A stretch of 64,000 nucleotides of DNA, taken from Haliclona indistincta. Lineage: Eukaryota; Porifera; Demospongiae; Haplosclerida; Chalinidae. The notes beneath the pieces are model-generated. The model saw only the letters and a program-made list of their open reading frames with translations. It did no database searches and had not been told where the DNA came from. Shown here piece by piece: positions 1-10,803 of the stretch; position 1 is the first letter of the stretch; each line of letters starts with the position of its first letter. Made by a program: the position numbers and the translations under genes. The stretch covers positions 10,084,047 through 10,148,046 of the forward strand of contig OZ024788.1 in NCBI GenBank assembly GCA_964017065.1. Direction: 5' to 3'.

Positions 1-522
1 GCGAAAATTAAGGCCTGGTATCTATTGCATGGGTAGTTGTGCGCATGCGCTAGCTATGAAAACACGTGGCTTGGCTACTGATTGTCGATACAGGGCTGTA
101 CAAGGCCTGCTGTGCACAGCGTTGCTGTAGTTACGCTGCTGACGAATGCAGCAACGTGGTAGACGCCAGATACTGGGTTTTCGAAGAGACTCTGTGAACG
201 ATTGTATTTCAAACATGTCAGCACAGAGTCACCATACACAGTAGAGACCGCGCGAACACAGACAGGACTTCGCTGCTCGTACTTGAGCACTAGATCCGCT
301 TCTACAGGTTGCAACGCAGACAGTAGGCCTCTTAGAGCGCCATTTTTACGTGAATATACGGGCTAATATCACAAACAAATATTCGAGTGTGAACGGATTC
401 CCCAGATTCTGGGGAATGGTCAAAGGTCACCCTTGCAATAGATACCAGGCCCTTTTTTCGCGCTTCCGTTTTCGTTCGTCCGTTTCGTAAGCGAAAAAAT
501 TTGGCCTGGGGACGAGGCTACT
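1..522. repeat. MITE-like inverted-repeat element at window edge
   Basis: No gene is visible here. The motif GGCCTGGTATCTATTGCA near 12-29 reappears inverted near 433-450 (TGCAATAGATACCAGGCC), and a GCGAAAA...GGCCTGG motif recurs near 492-510. Homology to the intron before ankyrin exon 5 of the paralogous copies (near 35010 and 42263) begins only at about 522, so this block is an insertion or breakpoint sequence that cut off the 5' part of espin-like copy A. The element may continue beyond the left edge. Confidence 0.5.
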
Positions 523-729
523 TCAACCCTCTCTGTCCTTTAAATTTTGGGCAAAATTTGTGTTGTAGGCAAGATCGATGTATTGAAATATCTGGTGGAT
601 GGTGTGGGCGTGGACCCTGTAGCTAAGGACCTGTCAGGAATGAGTACTATACATGCTGCCTCTATGGGTCACCAGCTAGAGGTGGTTAAGGTAGGACACA
701 CCCACCCACTCACACACCAAGTTCACCAA

Positions 730-734
<5 letters not shown>

Positions 735-768
<34 letters not shown>
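735..768. repeat. (CT)n microsatellite before a splice acceptor
   Basis: A CT dinucleotide run lies in the intron just upstream of acceptor CTGCAG at 794-799, so it forms the polypyrimidine tract. The same position in copy B (42473-42532) is much longer. Confidence 0.85.
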
Positions 769-778
<10 letters not shown>

Positions 779-2294
779 CCTTCCTCCCTCTCTCTGCAGT
801 GGTTGGTGAACAAGGTTGGTCCTAAGAGCATTATTGACAAAATTAACCAAAGATGGCGCAACTCCTCTACACATTGCAGCTGGTAAGAAACCCAAATAAC
901 TAAAATTTACTATCTCCTTTCATGTTTCTCTAGCTCATGGGTGTTCTGAGATGTTGCAGTTCTTTCTCGATAAATTGGAAGATAGGGATGATATCAATGT
1001 GCTGGATCACATCCACGCTACACCTGCACACGATGCTGCTGAGTTTGGTCAGCAAGAGACACTCCTCATGTTACTGAAACACGGAGCTAACATCAGCATC
1101 AAGGATACCGTGAGTGTGTATAGAGTACTGTACAGAACTAAGCATGAATGAGCTAAAAAGTATTGGACTGACTAGTAGCATTATTTTTTTGCCTGTTCAA
1201 TACTGGTCCAATACGTGCAAAATACACAGCTTCCAAAATAGTATATTCTGACTCGACAGTAAAAAAAACTACCTTTTTGCGTTGACTGCTCGTCAAATGT
1301 CTATGTTAAGCTTACGTATTTGTTTGAAGCTCGAGGGATGAGTACTGCTTCTCTGGGGTCAGGAAAAAGGCATTTTTAGCTGAGCATATTCAAACTGCAC
1401 AGAAATTAGCTCTGTACTTACAAATTCTACAATCAGGGATCTTTGTTTGAATGTGATTTTTAGAGATTGCATTACTATTGGTTTAATTCTATAGGAGGAT
1501 AAGACACCATTTGATCTTGCTGTGGAGAAGCAGTTCACTGAGATAGCTCGCATGATTGGAGACTATCGTGAGAGAGGAGTGAAGGGTCTGGAGAAGTACG
1601 AGCAGCCCAAGAAGACAAGCAGTGTTGAACTGTCAGCTAAACCAAGTGGTGAACTGACTTCTTCACCATCGCAAACAAGCTCGAAGAAACGGCATGAAAG
1701 AAATCCAGCCGATCCAGTTCGAACATCACGTGAAGAAGCTGAAGATATATCAAGCGTCATCATGGAGGCGTCAGGGGTGATCGAGCGACGACGTGACAAA
1801 GAATTGACTAGAAAAAAGTCAATGGAGCAGCTGTACAAGGCCGTCAGTGATGAATCAGACTCAGCTGATGATCTGGAGAGACAGTTACTCTCAAGATCTG
1901 ACAGAAATGGCAGGTATGCTAATAACATGCACTGTACTATGAAGTTGTGTTTGTAGTACTGACCTGTATGTGTGATGGTGTGATACTGCTGTTTTGCTGT
2001 AGTCGGCGTAGTCGCTCCAAGTCACGACGCAACAAAGAAGATGAGCAGAATTTGTTAGACCATGAATTAGGTCCAGAGGTCAGTCAAAGATACACACTAT
2101 TGACAAATCAGCTGCATAACCTTTTTACAATGCTAATTCTCTCTGAAATATTTCTTTTGCCTGTATGTGGATCAATAATTTTTGTCTTTTGCCTGTGTTT
2201 GGATCAAAATTTGTTTGTCTTATTCATAAAAAATAAGAATTAGTACTACTGAATCAGTACTGATGTGGAAATACTACTGTTCTGAATGATGCTT

Positions 2295-2955
2295 GTGTGT
2301 TGTGTGTGTGTTGTGTGATGGTGCTCTAGTGTGTTGTGTGATGGTGCTCTGGTGTGTTGTGTGATGGTGCTCTGGTGTGTTGTGTGATGGTGCTCTGGTG
2401 TGTTGTGTGATGGTGCCCTGTGTGTGTTGTGTGATGGTGCTCTGGTGTGTTGTGTGATGGTGTTCTGGTGTGTTGTGTGATGGTGCTCTGGTATGTTGTG
2501 TGATGGTGCTCTGGTGTGTTGTGTGATGGTGCTCTGGTGTGTTGTGTGATGGTGCTCTGGTGTGTTGTGTGATGGTGCTCTGGTGTGTTGTGTGATGGTG
2601 CTCTGGTGTGTTGTGTGATGGTGCCCTGGTGTGTTGTGTGATGGTGCCCTGTGTGTGTTGTGTGATGGTGCTCTGGTGTGTTGTGTGATGGTGCTCTGGT
2701 GTGTTGTGTGATGGTGCTCTGGTGTGTTGTGTGATGGTGCCCTGTGTGTTGTGTGATGGTGCTCTGGTGTGTTGTGTGATGGTGCTCTGGTGTGTTGTGT
2801 GATGGTGCTCTGGTGTGTTGTGTGATGGTGATCTGGTGTGTTGTGTGATGGTGCTCTGGTGTGTTGTGTGATGGTGCTCTAGTGTGTTGTTTGATGGTGC
2901 TCTGGTGTGTTGTGTGATGGTGCTCTGGTGTGTTGTGTGATGGTGCTCTGTGTGC
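2295..2955. repeat. 23-bp minisatellite in espin-like copy A intron
   Basis: Roughly 28 tandem copies of a 23-bp unit (TGATGGTGCTCTGGTGTGTTGTG with variants) lie between the exons ending 2078 and starting 2965. Because 23 is not a multiple of 3, three units encode a 23-residue period on the minus strand, giving a long spurious His/Thr/Gln-rich ORF. The array abuts the acceptor at 2961-2964. A diverged array occupies the same intron of copy B at about 44078-44668. Confidence 0.93.
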
Positions 2956-3074
2956 TTGTTGCAGGGTCATATCTATACTAGAGTCAAGAAGCGCTCCAAG
3001 GACAAGAAGCTCTCTCGTGATAACGATGAACAACTCTCAGAGGCATCGTCACATGTTCGTCATGCCGTCAGCAC

Positions 3075-4802
3075 GTGAGTCAAGCAAGCACACAACACAA
3101 TAAATAGAACACACTATTACTACACAGCTGCAATTATTTTAAAGATGACTTGATGTGTAGGAGTAGTTTCACGTGTTGTGGTAGGGTAAGGGTTAAACTG
3201 TGCTAGCTAGAAGCATGTGAGTATTTGCTCAAACTGCACATGTCTTATCATTTGGCTCTTCTTTTGTTCAAGAAAGCTATGCGCAAGGTAGAACATACTG
3301 TGCTCTGAGAGGTTTTGTGCTAAATCAGTGCTTGATTGGTGTCAAACTATAGAATTCAATGCTATTGAAAAAAAAAGTACAACACATAGGGTTCTATGAG
3401 GACATGCTAACACTGTGCCGTGTGTGAGGGTATTATGCTAGTAATCTGGACGCTGTATGTTGTGGTATATATTGTACTTGCACGAGGATCGGAGGTGTGT
3501 GTATTGATGGGAATCATGCGACTGCATTCTTGATACGGGTTCAAATGTCACTAGACTCCTCTGAGGATACTCTTATGATAAACATTGACAACATGTACAG
3601 CCGACACATGGGCATGAGTGATAAACACCTCTGGGCTACCCTAATATTGGGTTAACGATATTCATACCCTGGCAGGTAGTAATCATTGGATGTGATTGGG
3701 CAGCATTGTCTATGAATATCGTTATTTGATGTGTGACTGATTGTGTTGTTGTTTGTTGGTCGGCGTCGTGGTGTGCTGAGCTGGAATGAATAATATTACC
3801 CATTGGAATGTTATACAGTTACACCAGAGGAGCGATTGGGAGGCAGTCATATTAGATTCTTTTGTACAATCGTTTCTGATTTATTGATTAGCTGTTACGC
3901 CCACTTGAGGGCAGAGCTGGTTGTGGTAGCAATGCCCTACTAAGCTCAAGAAGCTTCATAACAATACAGCCATTCTTTGCTTACTGTTTCAATACAGGAC
4001 TGTTGCATTGTTTAGTAACAGTTTGTTACAAATTTGGCTGCAAATGAGTTCAAATTTTACATATTCTGATATTCAAAATTTTAATATTCTACTACATTTG
4101 TAGTCTAACAGTTGACTGATGACACTGATTGTTACAAATTTCTGAGTCATTTGGATGTAATCGAGTTGTCAATGTGCTTTTGTACTAGCCCAATTTTGAA
4201 TATCCGGTTATTATGCATTTGCTTCAGTAGTGCATATGACACAGGGGTATTGTAACAAGAATGAATTTCTAGTGAACGCCTATCCTATGTCACAGCAAGT
4301 AATTGATCTTTGTATTATAGAATTGATCAATCCACATTCGATTTGAACAACTAGTGCCTCTAATTTTAAAGTAGCTTCAAGACATGCCGACATTGCCTCC
4401 TAGTGCTCAATTTTGTATATGATAAAGTATCCATGCTATAGATTTGGTATTTTGTGCACATTTTTTCACATGCCGTACAATACGTAATTCAATTTTGTAT
4501 TGCTGTTGTTAAATCTAGGCCCCAATAAAATATATTCAGTACTGTGAAAATATCGTCCCTATTCGTAAGTTATAAAAATATTATATCTGTCCCATCATCA
4601 AATAATGCAACTCTTACACAACTGTGTTTGATAAACTCAATTCATCAGCTCAGCAACGTCAATAGCTCACTCAAGAAAACCTTTAAAAATAATCTTTTCA
4701 ATCTACCACTACATGAGCTTACTATTAAACAACAACTATGCAAGTTACTAATAAGTCTTTGTTCACTACACTGGTAACTACTAACTAACTACCTAACTAC
4801 CA
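3075..4802. other. Intronic non-coding segment of copy A
   Basis: AT-rich sequence without a credible ORF. It aligns with 44789-46510 in copy B, and its second half (from about 3893) aligns with a third copy at 49384-50240. No RNA gene was recognised. It ends at the target-site duplication TACCA (4798-4802) of the gypsy element. Confidence 0.7.
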
Positions 4803-4984
4803 TGTAGTATCTTTGCGGAGCAGCGTTAAATAAGATTTATTATAACCCAACAACAGCAGCATACAAGAGTAAGAACATGAGAGTACAAAACAAGCAGGGT
4901 TTAAATAAGAGAAAAGTGTCACAGTCAGCATTCTATACATTAACATAAATTAGCACAAACAATGTTCTCACGGGAGATACTACA
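4803..4984 (-). repeat. 3' LTR of gypsy element
   Basis: 182-bp LTR, TGTAGTATCT...GATACTACA on the plus strand, downstream of the minus-strand gag-pol ORF. No mismatch to the other LTR was seen by eye. Confidence 0.95.
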
Positions 4985-4996
4985 CTCCTTCCTCCT
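4985..4996 (-). other. Polypurine tract
   Basis: AGGAGGAAGGAG on the minus strand directly abuts the 3' LTR, the expected primer for plus-strand DNA synthesis. Confidence 0.85.
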
Positions 4997-5012
4997 ACAG
5001 TTTGAGAGTCTT

Positions 5013-8000
5013 TCACGTGTGTTGTACTAGTGGTGCGAACCAGTCTGTTTGTTGACGGTTTCGAGTGGATCTCCGTGGAGGTGGGGTTGGCAAACGATCA
5101 GTCTCTGTTGACTCTGTATTGTCTTCTGTCTGTGAAACGTCTAACCAATCGTCATTGTCGTCTACTTCTCTCTCTTCTGAATTTCTGCTTGTAGCACGAT
5201 CTCTCAAATTGTCAATGTGTCGACGGAAAACACGACCATCAGGTAACTCCACTAAGTATGAGCGAGGACCTCTTTTTGCAATGATTATACCTTGCATCCA
5301 TGTTGATCCAGTGGGTAAGTCTCTCACATACACTCGGTCATTGATCTCCAATTCTCGCTTCTTAGTTCCTTTGTTCCGGTCTTCAATCTGTTTGTCTTGC
5401 TTTGTCTGTACATCGGTAGCTATATCAGGATGCATGAGATCCAGGTGTGTTCGTGGTTTTCGACCTAACAGTAGTTGAGCTGGAGTAACTCCTGTTGTCG
5501 AGTGTGGTGTGGTACGATAGTGAAATAGAAATCTGTTCAATTTTGTTTCCAGTGTACCGTTACTTCCTCTTTTCAGACCTTCTTTAACTGTTTGCACTGC
5601 ACGTTCTGCTTGTCCATTAGATGCTGGGTGGTAAGGTGTGATCCGAATGTGATGAATTCCATTCCGCTTTAAGAATGTCTCGAATTCTTCACTGGTGAAT
5701 ACTGCTCCATTATCTGATACAATTGTAGTAGGTAGTCCATGAGTAGCAAAAATCTTTCTTAGTTTCTCTACTGTGACTGGCGCTGTTGCTGAGTTCACAA
5801 TTTCCACATCAATCCATTTAGAGTGTGCGTCAACAACAATGAGTAGCATTTTCCCCATAAACGGACCAGCATAATCCACATGCAGTCGTCTCCAAGGTTC
5901 AGTGGGAAAATCCCAAGATTGACATGGCGTTCTAGCTGGGTTGTGCTGTGTTAGTTGACATGGGTTGCATTCTTTGCATTGCTTCTCAATTTCCAGGTCA
6001 ATTTTAGGCCACCATATCATACTGCGTGCTTTTGACTTCATTCGTGACATTCCTATGTGTCCTTCGTGTAGCATTTGTAGTGCCTTCTCTCTCCCAGCTG
6101 TTGGTACTACAACACGGCTTCCCCACAATACACATCCTTTCACCACACTTAGCTCATTCTGTCTTTGCTTGAATGGTGCTAGGTTATCATCATCAGTGGT
6201 ACCAGTCCATCCTTTCTCTATCAGATGACTAACTCGTGACAGAACTGGATCTCTAGCTGTCCACTTAGCAATTTGCTTGGTGTTGATTGGTGTTTCTTGT
6301 AGGCTTTCGATCAAGCAGATTGTTTCTCCTGGTTGGGGCACTGTATCTGGGCAGTCTGGTAGTGGAAGTCGGCTTAGAGCGTCTGCCACTGAGTTCTCTT
6401 TCCCAGGCTTGTACTGAATGTGGTACTCATAAGCTCCTAGCTGTAATGCCCATCTTTGAAGTCTTGCAGATGCCATCTGAGGGACACCTTTCTTTTCTCC
6501 TAGGATGTGTTGAAGAGGCTTGTGGTCAGAGATTAGGGTAAATTTTCGACCGTAGATGTAGCTATGGAATTTCTTGACTCCATGTATCAATGCTAGTGCT
6601 TCTTTATCTAGCTGAGAGTAACGCTTTTCTACTGGAGCGAGCGTGCGGGATGAGTATGCTATAGGACGCTCTGAGCCATCTCGTTCTTTATGGGCTAGCA
6701 CTGCTCCCACTCCATATGGCGAAGCATCACACTGCAGAATCAGTTCTTTGTCCGGGTCGTATGTCGTTAACACCACAGGTGATGACAGTTGCTCCTTTAC
6801 ATGAGTGAAAGCAGTCTGTTGTGCTTTACCCCACTTCCAACTGGAGCCTTTCTGTAAGAGAGAGTAGAGGGGAGAGAGAGTGTCAGCAAGGTTAGGTAAG
6901 AATTTGAGATAATAGGTAACCATTCCCAGAAAGGATTTCAGCTGAGTGACATTCTCCGGGGTCGGTGCTGCTAGGATTGCTCTGATGTTCTTCTGTGACG
7001 GTTTTAGTCCATTTGCTGACAACACATGACCCAGGTATTCCACTTCAGGTAGCAAAAACTGGCATTTTTCTTGCTTGAGACGAAGTCCAGCTTCCTCTAG
7101 TCGGGTCAGGACATCATCCAGGTTCTTCATGTGCTGCTCTGGGGTAGATCCTGTTACTAGAATGTCATCAATGTACACTGAAGTGTCTGGGATGCCTTGC
7201 AAGACTGTTTCGATAGTTCGCTGGAATATTGCAGGAGCTGAAGCAATCCCGAAGGGTAAGCGATTGTACTGGAATAGTCCACGGTGTGTGTTGATAGTTG
7301 TCAACTTCTTGGTTTCATCATCTAGTGGAATTTGCATGTATGCATGAGCCAAATCAACCTTAGAGAAGGATTTTCCTCCAGACAATGAGCCGAAGAGGTC
7401 TTCTGTTCGAGGTAGAGGGTAGCTGTCGGTGGTGATTGCTTGATTCAAGGTTGCTTTGTAGTCTCCACAAATTCTGACGTCTCCATTGGGTTTCATCACA
7501 GGTACAATCGGAGTAGCCCATTCTGAGTGACGAACTGGTTCAATCACCCCTGCTTTCTGTAGTCTCTCCAATTCTTCTTCCACTTTCACTCTCAACGCCC
7601 AGGGTACGTTTCGTGCTCTTAAGAACTTGGGTTTAGCATCTGTCTTCAAGTAGACTTTAGCTTTGACTTCCTTGATTTGCCCAAGTGTGTCTCGGAATAC
7701 TTCCTTATGGTTGCTCAATATCTGCTGAAGCTGTCCATCTGCTCGCACTTGGAAGATCTGTCTCCAGTCTAGTTTCAACTTGCGTAGCCAGTCTTTCCCG
7801 AGTAAGCTTGGTCCATTGCCCTCTACTATCTCCAGTTTGAGCTTTGCTGTCTGGTGATTCACAGATGCTTCTACTTCTGTTTGTCCGATGACTTGAATCT
7901 GTTCCCCAGTGTATGTTCGAAGATTTGTTTTACTCGGCTTGATTGGTGGTGCTGTTCCAGGAGACCATAGGTTCTGGTAAGTGGCTTTGCTGATTAGGGA

Positions 8001-8912
8001 AACTGATGCTCCAGTGTCAATCTCCATCTCTAGCTCACTATTATTGAGTAGTATTGTGACAGTATACGGTGCTGTGCTCTGAGTGTCCGTGATGTTGAAG
8101 ATCTCCTCATATTCTGTCGATTCGGTTGGTTGTTCACTATGTGTGATGTGATGTGCTCTCGCCGGTGGCTTTGGAGTCACGCCTTTGCTGTGCTCTTTGG
8201 TCTTGGATCTGCACACTTTCGCAATGTGTCCTACTTTGCCGCATGCTCTGCAGGTTGCTTGTTTAAAACGACACACGCTTGCTCTGTGTTTAGTTCCTCC
8301 GCATCGGTAGCAGGTTTGATCTGTGTTGACAGGTTTCTTCTCTTTGACTACTCGGTGTATCTCTCTCCCGACTGGTTTGATACTGGAGTCATGTAACTCT
8401 TTCACCTGATGCTCTGCCGTCTCCACTGCTTGTGCTATGCCGAACGCCTTCTTGAAGTCAAGGGTCGACTCGGCCAATAGCTTCTTCTGTATGCGGGAAT
8501 CTCTTACGCCACACACGAGTTGATCTCTCAGCATCGTCTCGAGGCTGGAGAAATTGCAGTGTTCTGAGATCCGACGTAGTTCTGCTACATAGTCTGCAAC
8601 AGACTCGCCTTGCTTCTGTACTCTTGAGTGGAAATTGAATCGCTGGACGATTTCAGACGGTTTGGGTTGCCAGTAGTCTTTCAGCTTTTTCACGATCTCG
8701 GTGAATGTCTTGTCTGCTGGTTTGTCTGGCGTCAGTAGACTCTTCAGCAACTGGTACGTTTGTGGACCGCAGTTGCTCAGAAGTATTGCACGCTGTTTGC
8801 TGTCGTCGTTGACATCATTGGCAATGAAATATTGCTGCAGTCTCTCTGAGTAAGATGTCCAATCTTCTGCTGAACTATTGAAGGGGCCAATACTCCCATG
8901 GATTGCCGCCAT
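5013..8912 (-). CDS. Gag-Pol polyprotein of gypsy-type retrotransposon
   Basis: Single 1299-residue ORF from ATG at 8912. Order seen: retrotransposon gag region (about 20-170); two CX2CX4HX4C zinc knuckles at about 201-214 and 221-234; aspartic protease DTGAS at about 299-303; reverse transcriptase (about 440-620) with YIDD at 580-583; RNase H with DA near 729, SDHKPL near 795 and a final VADALSRL motif near 842; integrase with a His/Cys zinc-binding segment (about 949-985) and D-D-E at about D1013, D1067 and E1103; then a chromatin-distal C-terminus without an evident chromodomain. Domain order RT-RNaseH-integrase defines the Ty3/gypsy class. Gag and Pol are fused in one frame with no frameshift or stop codon, and all visible catalytic residues are present, so it could be active. 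The far C-terminus is acidic and Thr-rich. Confidence 0.97.
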   Translation of the reverse strand: MAAIHGSIGPFNSSAEDWTSYSERLQQYFIANDVNDDSKQRAILLSNCGPQTYQLLKSLLTPDKPADKTFTEIVKKLKDYWQPKPSEIVQRFNFHSRVQKQGESVADYVAELRRISEHCNFSSLETMLRDQLVCGVRDSRIQKKLLAESTLDFKKAFGIAQAVETAEHQVKELHDSSIKPVGREIHRVVKEKKPVNTDQTCYRCGGTKHRASVCRFKQATCRACGKVGHIAKVCRSKTKEHSKGVTPKPPARAHHITHSEQPTESTEYEEIFNITDTQSTAPYTVTILLNNSELEMEIDTGASVSLISKATYQNLWSPGTAPPIKPSKTNLRTYTGEQIQVIGQTEVEASVNHQTAKLKLEIVEGNGPSLLGKDWLRKLKLDWRQIFQVRADGQLQQILSNHKEVFRDTLGQIKEVKAKVYLKTDAKPKFLRARNVPWALRVKVEEELERLQKAGVIEPVRHSEWATPIVPVMKPNGDVRICGDYKATLNQAITTDSYPLPRTEDLFGSLSGGKSFSKVDLAHAYMQIPLDDETKKLTTINTHRGLFQYNRLPFGIASAPAIFQRTIETVLQGIPDTSVYIDDILVTGSTPEQHMKNLDDVLTRLEEAGLRLKQEKCQFLLPEVEYLGHVLSANGLKPSQKNIRAILAAPTPENVTQLKSFLGMVTYYLKFLPNLADTLSPLYSLLQKGSSWKWGKAQQTAFTHVKEQLSSPVVLTTYDPDKELILQCDASPYGVGAVLAHKERDGSERPIAYSSRTLAPVEKRYSQLDKEALALIHGVKKFHSYIYGRKFTLISDHKPLQHILGEKKGVPQMASARLQRWALQLGAYEYHIQYKPGKENSVADALSRLPLPDCPDTVPQPGETICLIESLQETPINTKQIAKWTARDPVLSRVSHLIEKGWTGTTDDDNLAPFKQRQNELSVVKGCVLWGSRVVVPTAGREKALQMLHEGHIGMSRMKSKARSMIWWPKIDLEIEKQCKECNPCQLTQHNPARTPCQSWDFPTEPWRRLHVDYAGPFMGKMLLIVVDAHSKWIDVEIVNSATAPVTVEKLRKIFATHGLPTTIVSDNGAVFTSEEFETFLKRNGIHHIRITPYHPASNGQAERAVQTVKEGLKRGSNGTLETKLNRFLFHYRTTPHSTTGVTPAQLLLGRKPRTHLDLMHPDIATDVQTKQDKQIEDRNKGTKKRELEINDRVYVRDLPTGSTWMQGIIIAKRGPRSYLVELPDGRVFRRHIDNLRDRATSRNSEEREVDDNDDWLDVSQTEDNTESTETDRLPTPPPRRSTRNRQQTDWFAPLVQHT

Positions 8913-8920
8913 TCTTCAGT

Positions 8921-8935
8921 TTATCCTCGTCGCCA
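8921..8935 (-). other. Primer-binding site of gypsy element
   Basis: The minus strand reads TGGCGACGAGGATAA two bases after the 5' LTR. TGG pairs with the universal tRNA 3' CCA end. The TGGCGAC start resembles PBSs attributed to tRNA-Arg in some insect gypsy elements; the donor tRNA here is unproven. Confidence 0.75.
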
Positions 8936-8937
8936 AC

Positions 8938-9119
8938 TGTAGTATCTTTGCGGAGCAGCGTTAAATAAGATTTATTATAACCCAACAACAGCAGCATACA
9001 AGAGTAAGAACATGAGAGTACAAAACAAGCAGGGTTTAAATAAGAGAAAAGTGTCACAGTCAGCATTCTATACATTAACATAAATTAGCACAAACAATGT
9101 TCTCACGGGAGATACTACA
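8938..9119 (-). repeat. 5' LTR of gypsy element
   Basis: 182 bp, apparently identical to 4803-4984. In element orientation it lies upstream of the PBS and gag start and should carry the promoter. The right flank repeats the target site TACCA at 9120-9124. Confidence 0.95.
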
Positions 9120-9167
9120 TACCAATGGGTCTGAACTGGTCCTAAATGACTGGTTTCAGCTGAAACA

Positions 9168-10028
9168 CTATTCTGCTATACGACACGTGACTGACTTCAG
9201 GTAGCTGATGGAGGGCTTGATAGACTTGGCGATGCTGTCACTGTAGGCTGGTTTAACCAGAATGGTTGTCACGAAGGGTGTAGTGAAGGCTGGGATGACG
9301 ATTAGATAGGCGACGATATCAGGTATTTTTTCATTTTCAACTCTGAGTGCGGGGTCGATAACCGGCAGCAGACTGACGGTGAAAGACATGACAGAAGCTG
9401 CGAAAAGATGTAACAGAGCTTTATTGACGGCCTTCCTTATTGCGGCATTGTCGTCAAGAGTAACCAGCTTGGTAATAACGATCATGAATGTGCTTTGTGC
9501 TACCTGGAACATCAGTACAAACAGCCAAGCACGCACACAGGCATGCCGCTCGAGTAGGTCTTCTCTGGTGTGGAGAGTACGTATGTTGGCTTGCTCGTCG
9601 ATGATGGCGATTGCGATTGCAGATGTGATCAGTGTTGATGCAACGATTGTGAAGATCACCGTTGCCCATTTCAAGTCTCTTCCATACTTGAACCAAATGA
9701 TTATGTTGATCGCTATCATACAGGTAGCCAGGACCATCTGCGTAGCCTCAAAACATATCAAGTTGACTTTCAGTCTATCGTCGAGATTATCCTGATATAG
9801 CGGGTAAGATGGCTGCTGTAGCCAGTAGAATAGTGCGGAACTCATCGCTTTGAAAGTTTCTGTAATCATGAAGTTGACAAGAAGGAACTGGGCGCTTTTG
9901 TTTATGTTCTTGTTAGCGAGTATCTTTGCAGCACAGTAGGGGATGATGATGACCGAGAAGCTGAATAACATGACCGATGGCACAACAAACGTTTTGAAAT
10001 ACTTGACATCATCTCCACTAAGATCCAT
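9168..10028 (-). CDS. 7TM receptor-like protein, family A (A1)
   Basis: Single-exon gene for 286 residues starting Met-Asp-Leu-Ser-Gly-Asp-Asp at ATG 10028; the open frame extends a little further upstream but without ATG. Seven hydrophobic segments can be counted, with a short N-terminus, a helix-2/loop signature LQQPSYPLYQD, a charged loop between TM4 and TM5 (DEQANIRTLHTRED), and a Pro-rich TM7 ending LVKPAY, which resembles the NPxxY end of GPCR TM7. I infer a G-protein-coupled-receptor-like fold, possibly a lineage-specific chemoreceptor; no DRY motif is obvious, so the class is unassigned. It sits on the opposite strand inside the large intron of espin-like copy A, immediately right of the gypsy element. 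Its near-identical duplicate is 47166-48020. A TATA-like box lies about 55 bp upstream. Confidence 0.8.
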   Translation of the reverse strand: MDLSGDDVKYFKTFVVPSVMLFSFSVIIIPYCAAKILANKNINKSAQFLLVNFMITETFKAMSSALFYWLQQPSYPLYQDNLDDRLKVNLICFEATQMVLATCMIAINIIIWFKYGRDLKWATVIFTIVASTLITSAIAIAIIDEQANIRTLHTREDLLERHACVRAWLFVLMFQVAQSTFMIVITKLVTLDDNAAIRKAVNKALLHLFAASVMSFTVSLLPVIDPALRVENEKIPDIVAYLIVIPAFTTPFVTTILVKPAYSDSIAKSIKPSISYLKSVTCRIAE

Positions 10029-10080
10029 GCTTGCTGGCAAGACTGCTGCTGGTGGAAGTGTTAGTATGTTGTCATGGAGC

Positions 10081-10091
10081 TCATTTTATAG
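10081..10091 (-). promoter_or_regulatory. TATA box of 7TM gene A1
   Basis: CTATAAAATGA on the minus strand, about 55 bp upstream of the ATG; conserved at 48066-48076 before the duplicate gene. The intact family A genes lack the close CRE octamer found before family B genes. Confidence 0.6.
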
Positions 10092-10803
10092 GCACTCACC
10101 AATTGCGTAAAATTGTTCTTTGTGGTGTTTCTTGTGTCATACTGCCCACGCTAGCTCACATGTTCTACTAGTCTTTGATGTCGTCACAAATATTTTGTAG
10201 ACAGAATGTGCAAGTTATCAGTTTCCAACATGCACCAAATAGTGAGACACTATACGGCTTTAGCGCGAAATGTGTGAAATGCACAGCCAGTGTTTGATGT
10301 CATGATCACAAATCAGCAAGAGTGCAGCAGTCACAGCTCAACCATATCTTGTCTGAAAAGCTGACAAACTGTCGGTCAGAAAGAAGAAAGTCACTGAACG
10401 ATTATGATATAGCAATACAGCAAATACAAGATCACTCTGCTACAATGCTCTTCATACAGTTCAACAACCCAAACACGGCACTAATTTCAGCACAGTAGCT
10501 TGACTGTACCTCAGCATTGCTTGGTAGTTGGTAGTCAAACTGTTGCTATGCAGTTCTCTGCTGTAATGTTGTAAGCAAGGAAGAACCATGTGTCTTGTGT
10601 TTTTGTTGATTTACATAGCTCGCAGCTAGGAGCACCAGACCTGTAGAGCAATAGATAGTTATAATACTGCAGGCACAGTGCCATATTGAATTACCTATTC
10701 TCTTGAGCTCCTTGCATAACGCTGCCCTCTCTCTGCTCTACTGCACAAAGTGTTACTGCGTAACCACACCACATGCGGTGGCTATTTCAAGTGCATGAGT
10801 GTT

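Larger units (their letters stand above)
4803..9119 (-). mobile_element. Complete Ty3/gypsy-class LTR retrotransposon
   Basis: A 4.3-kb element on the minus strand. Two 182-bp LTRs (4803-4984 and 8938-9119), both TG...CA, read as identical over their full length, which implies a very recent insertion. A 5-bp target duplication TACCA flanks it (4798-4802 and 9120-9124). The internal region has a primer-binding site, one uninterrupted gag-pol ORF and a polypurine tract. No envelope-like ORF follows pol. It sits in the large intron of espin-like copy A and is absent from the equivalent position of copy B (near 46510), so it inserted after the segmental duplication. Confidence 0.97.

Noticed and set aside
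2295..2955. CRISPR-like array
   Set aside because: Units are contiguous tandem repeats without spacers, in an intron of an animal gene.
2326..3033. 235-codon minus-strand ORF rich in His-Thr-Gln
   Set aside because: It is produced by a 23-bp tandem repeat inside an intron; composition is fully explained by the repeat, and it overlaps a real exon on the other strand.
5065..8396. Plus-strand ORFs across the gypsy element
   Set aside because: They are antisense shadows of the gag-pol ORF with no recognisable domain.
9379..9795. 138-codon ORF opposite 7TM gene A1 (also 47371-47787 opposite A2)
   Set aside because: Mirror of a hydrophobic coding sequence; conserved only because the sense gene is duplicated.
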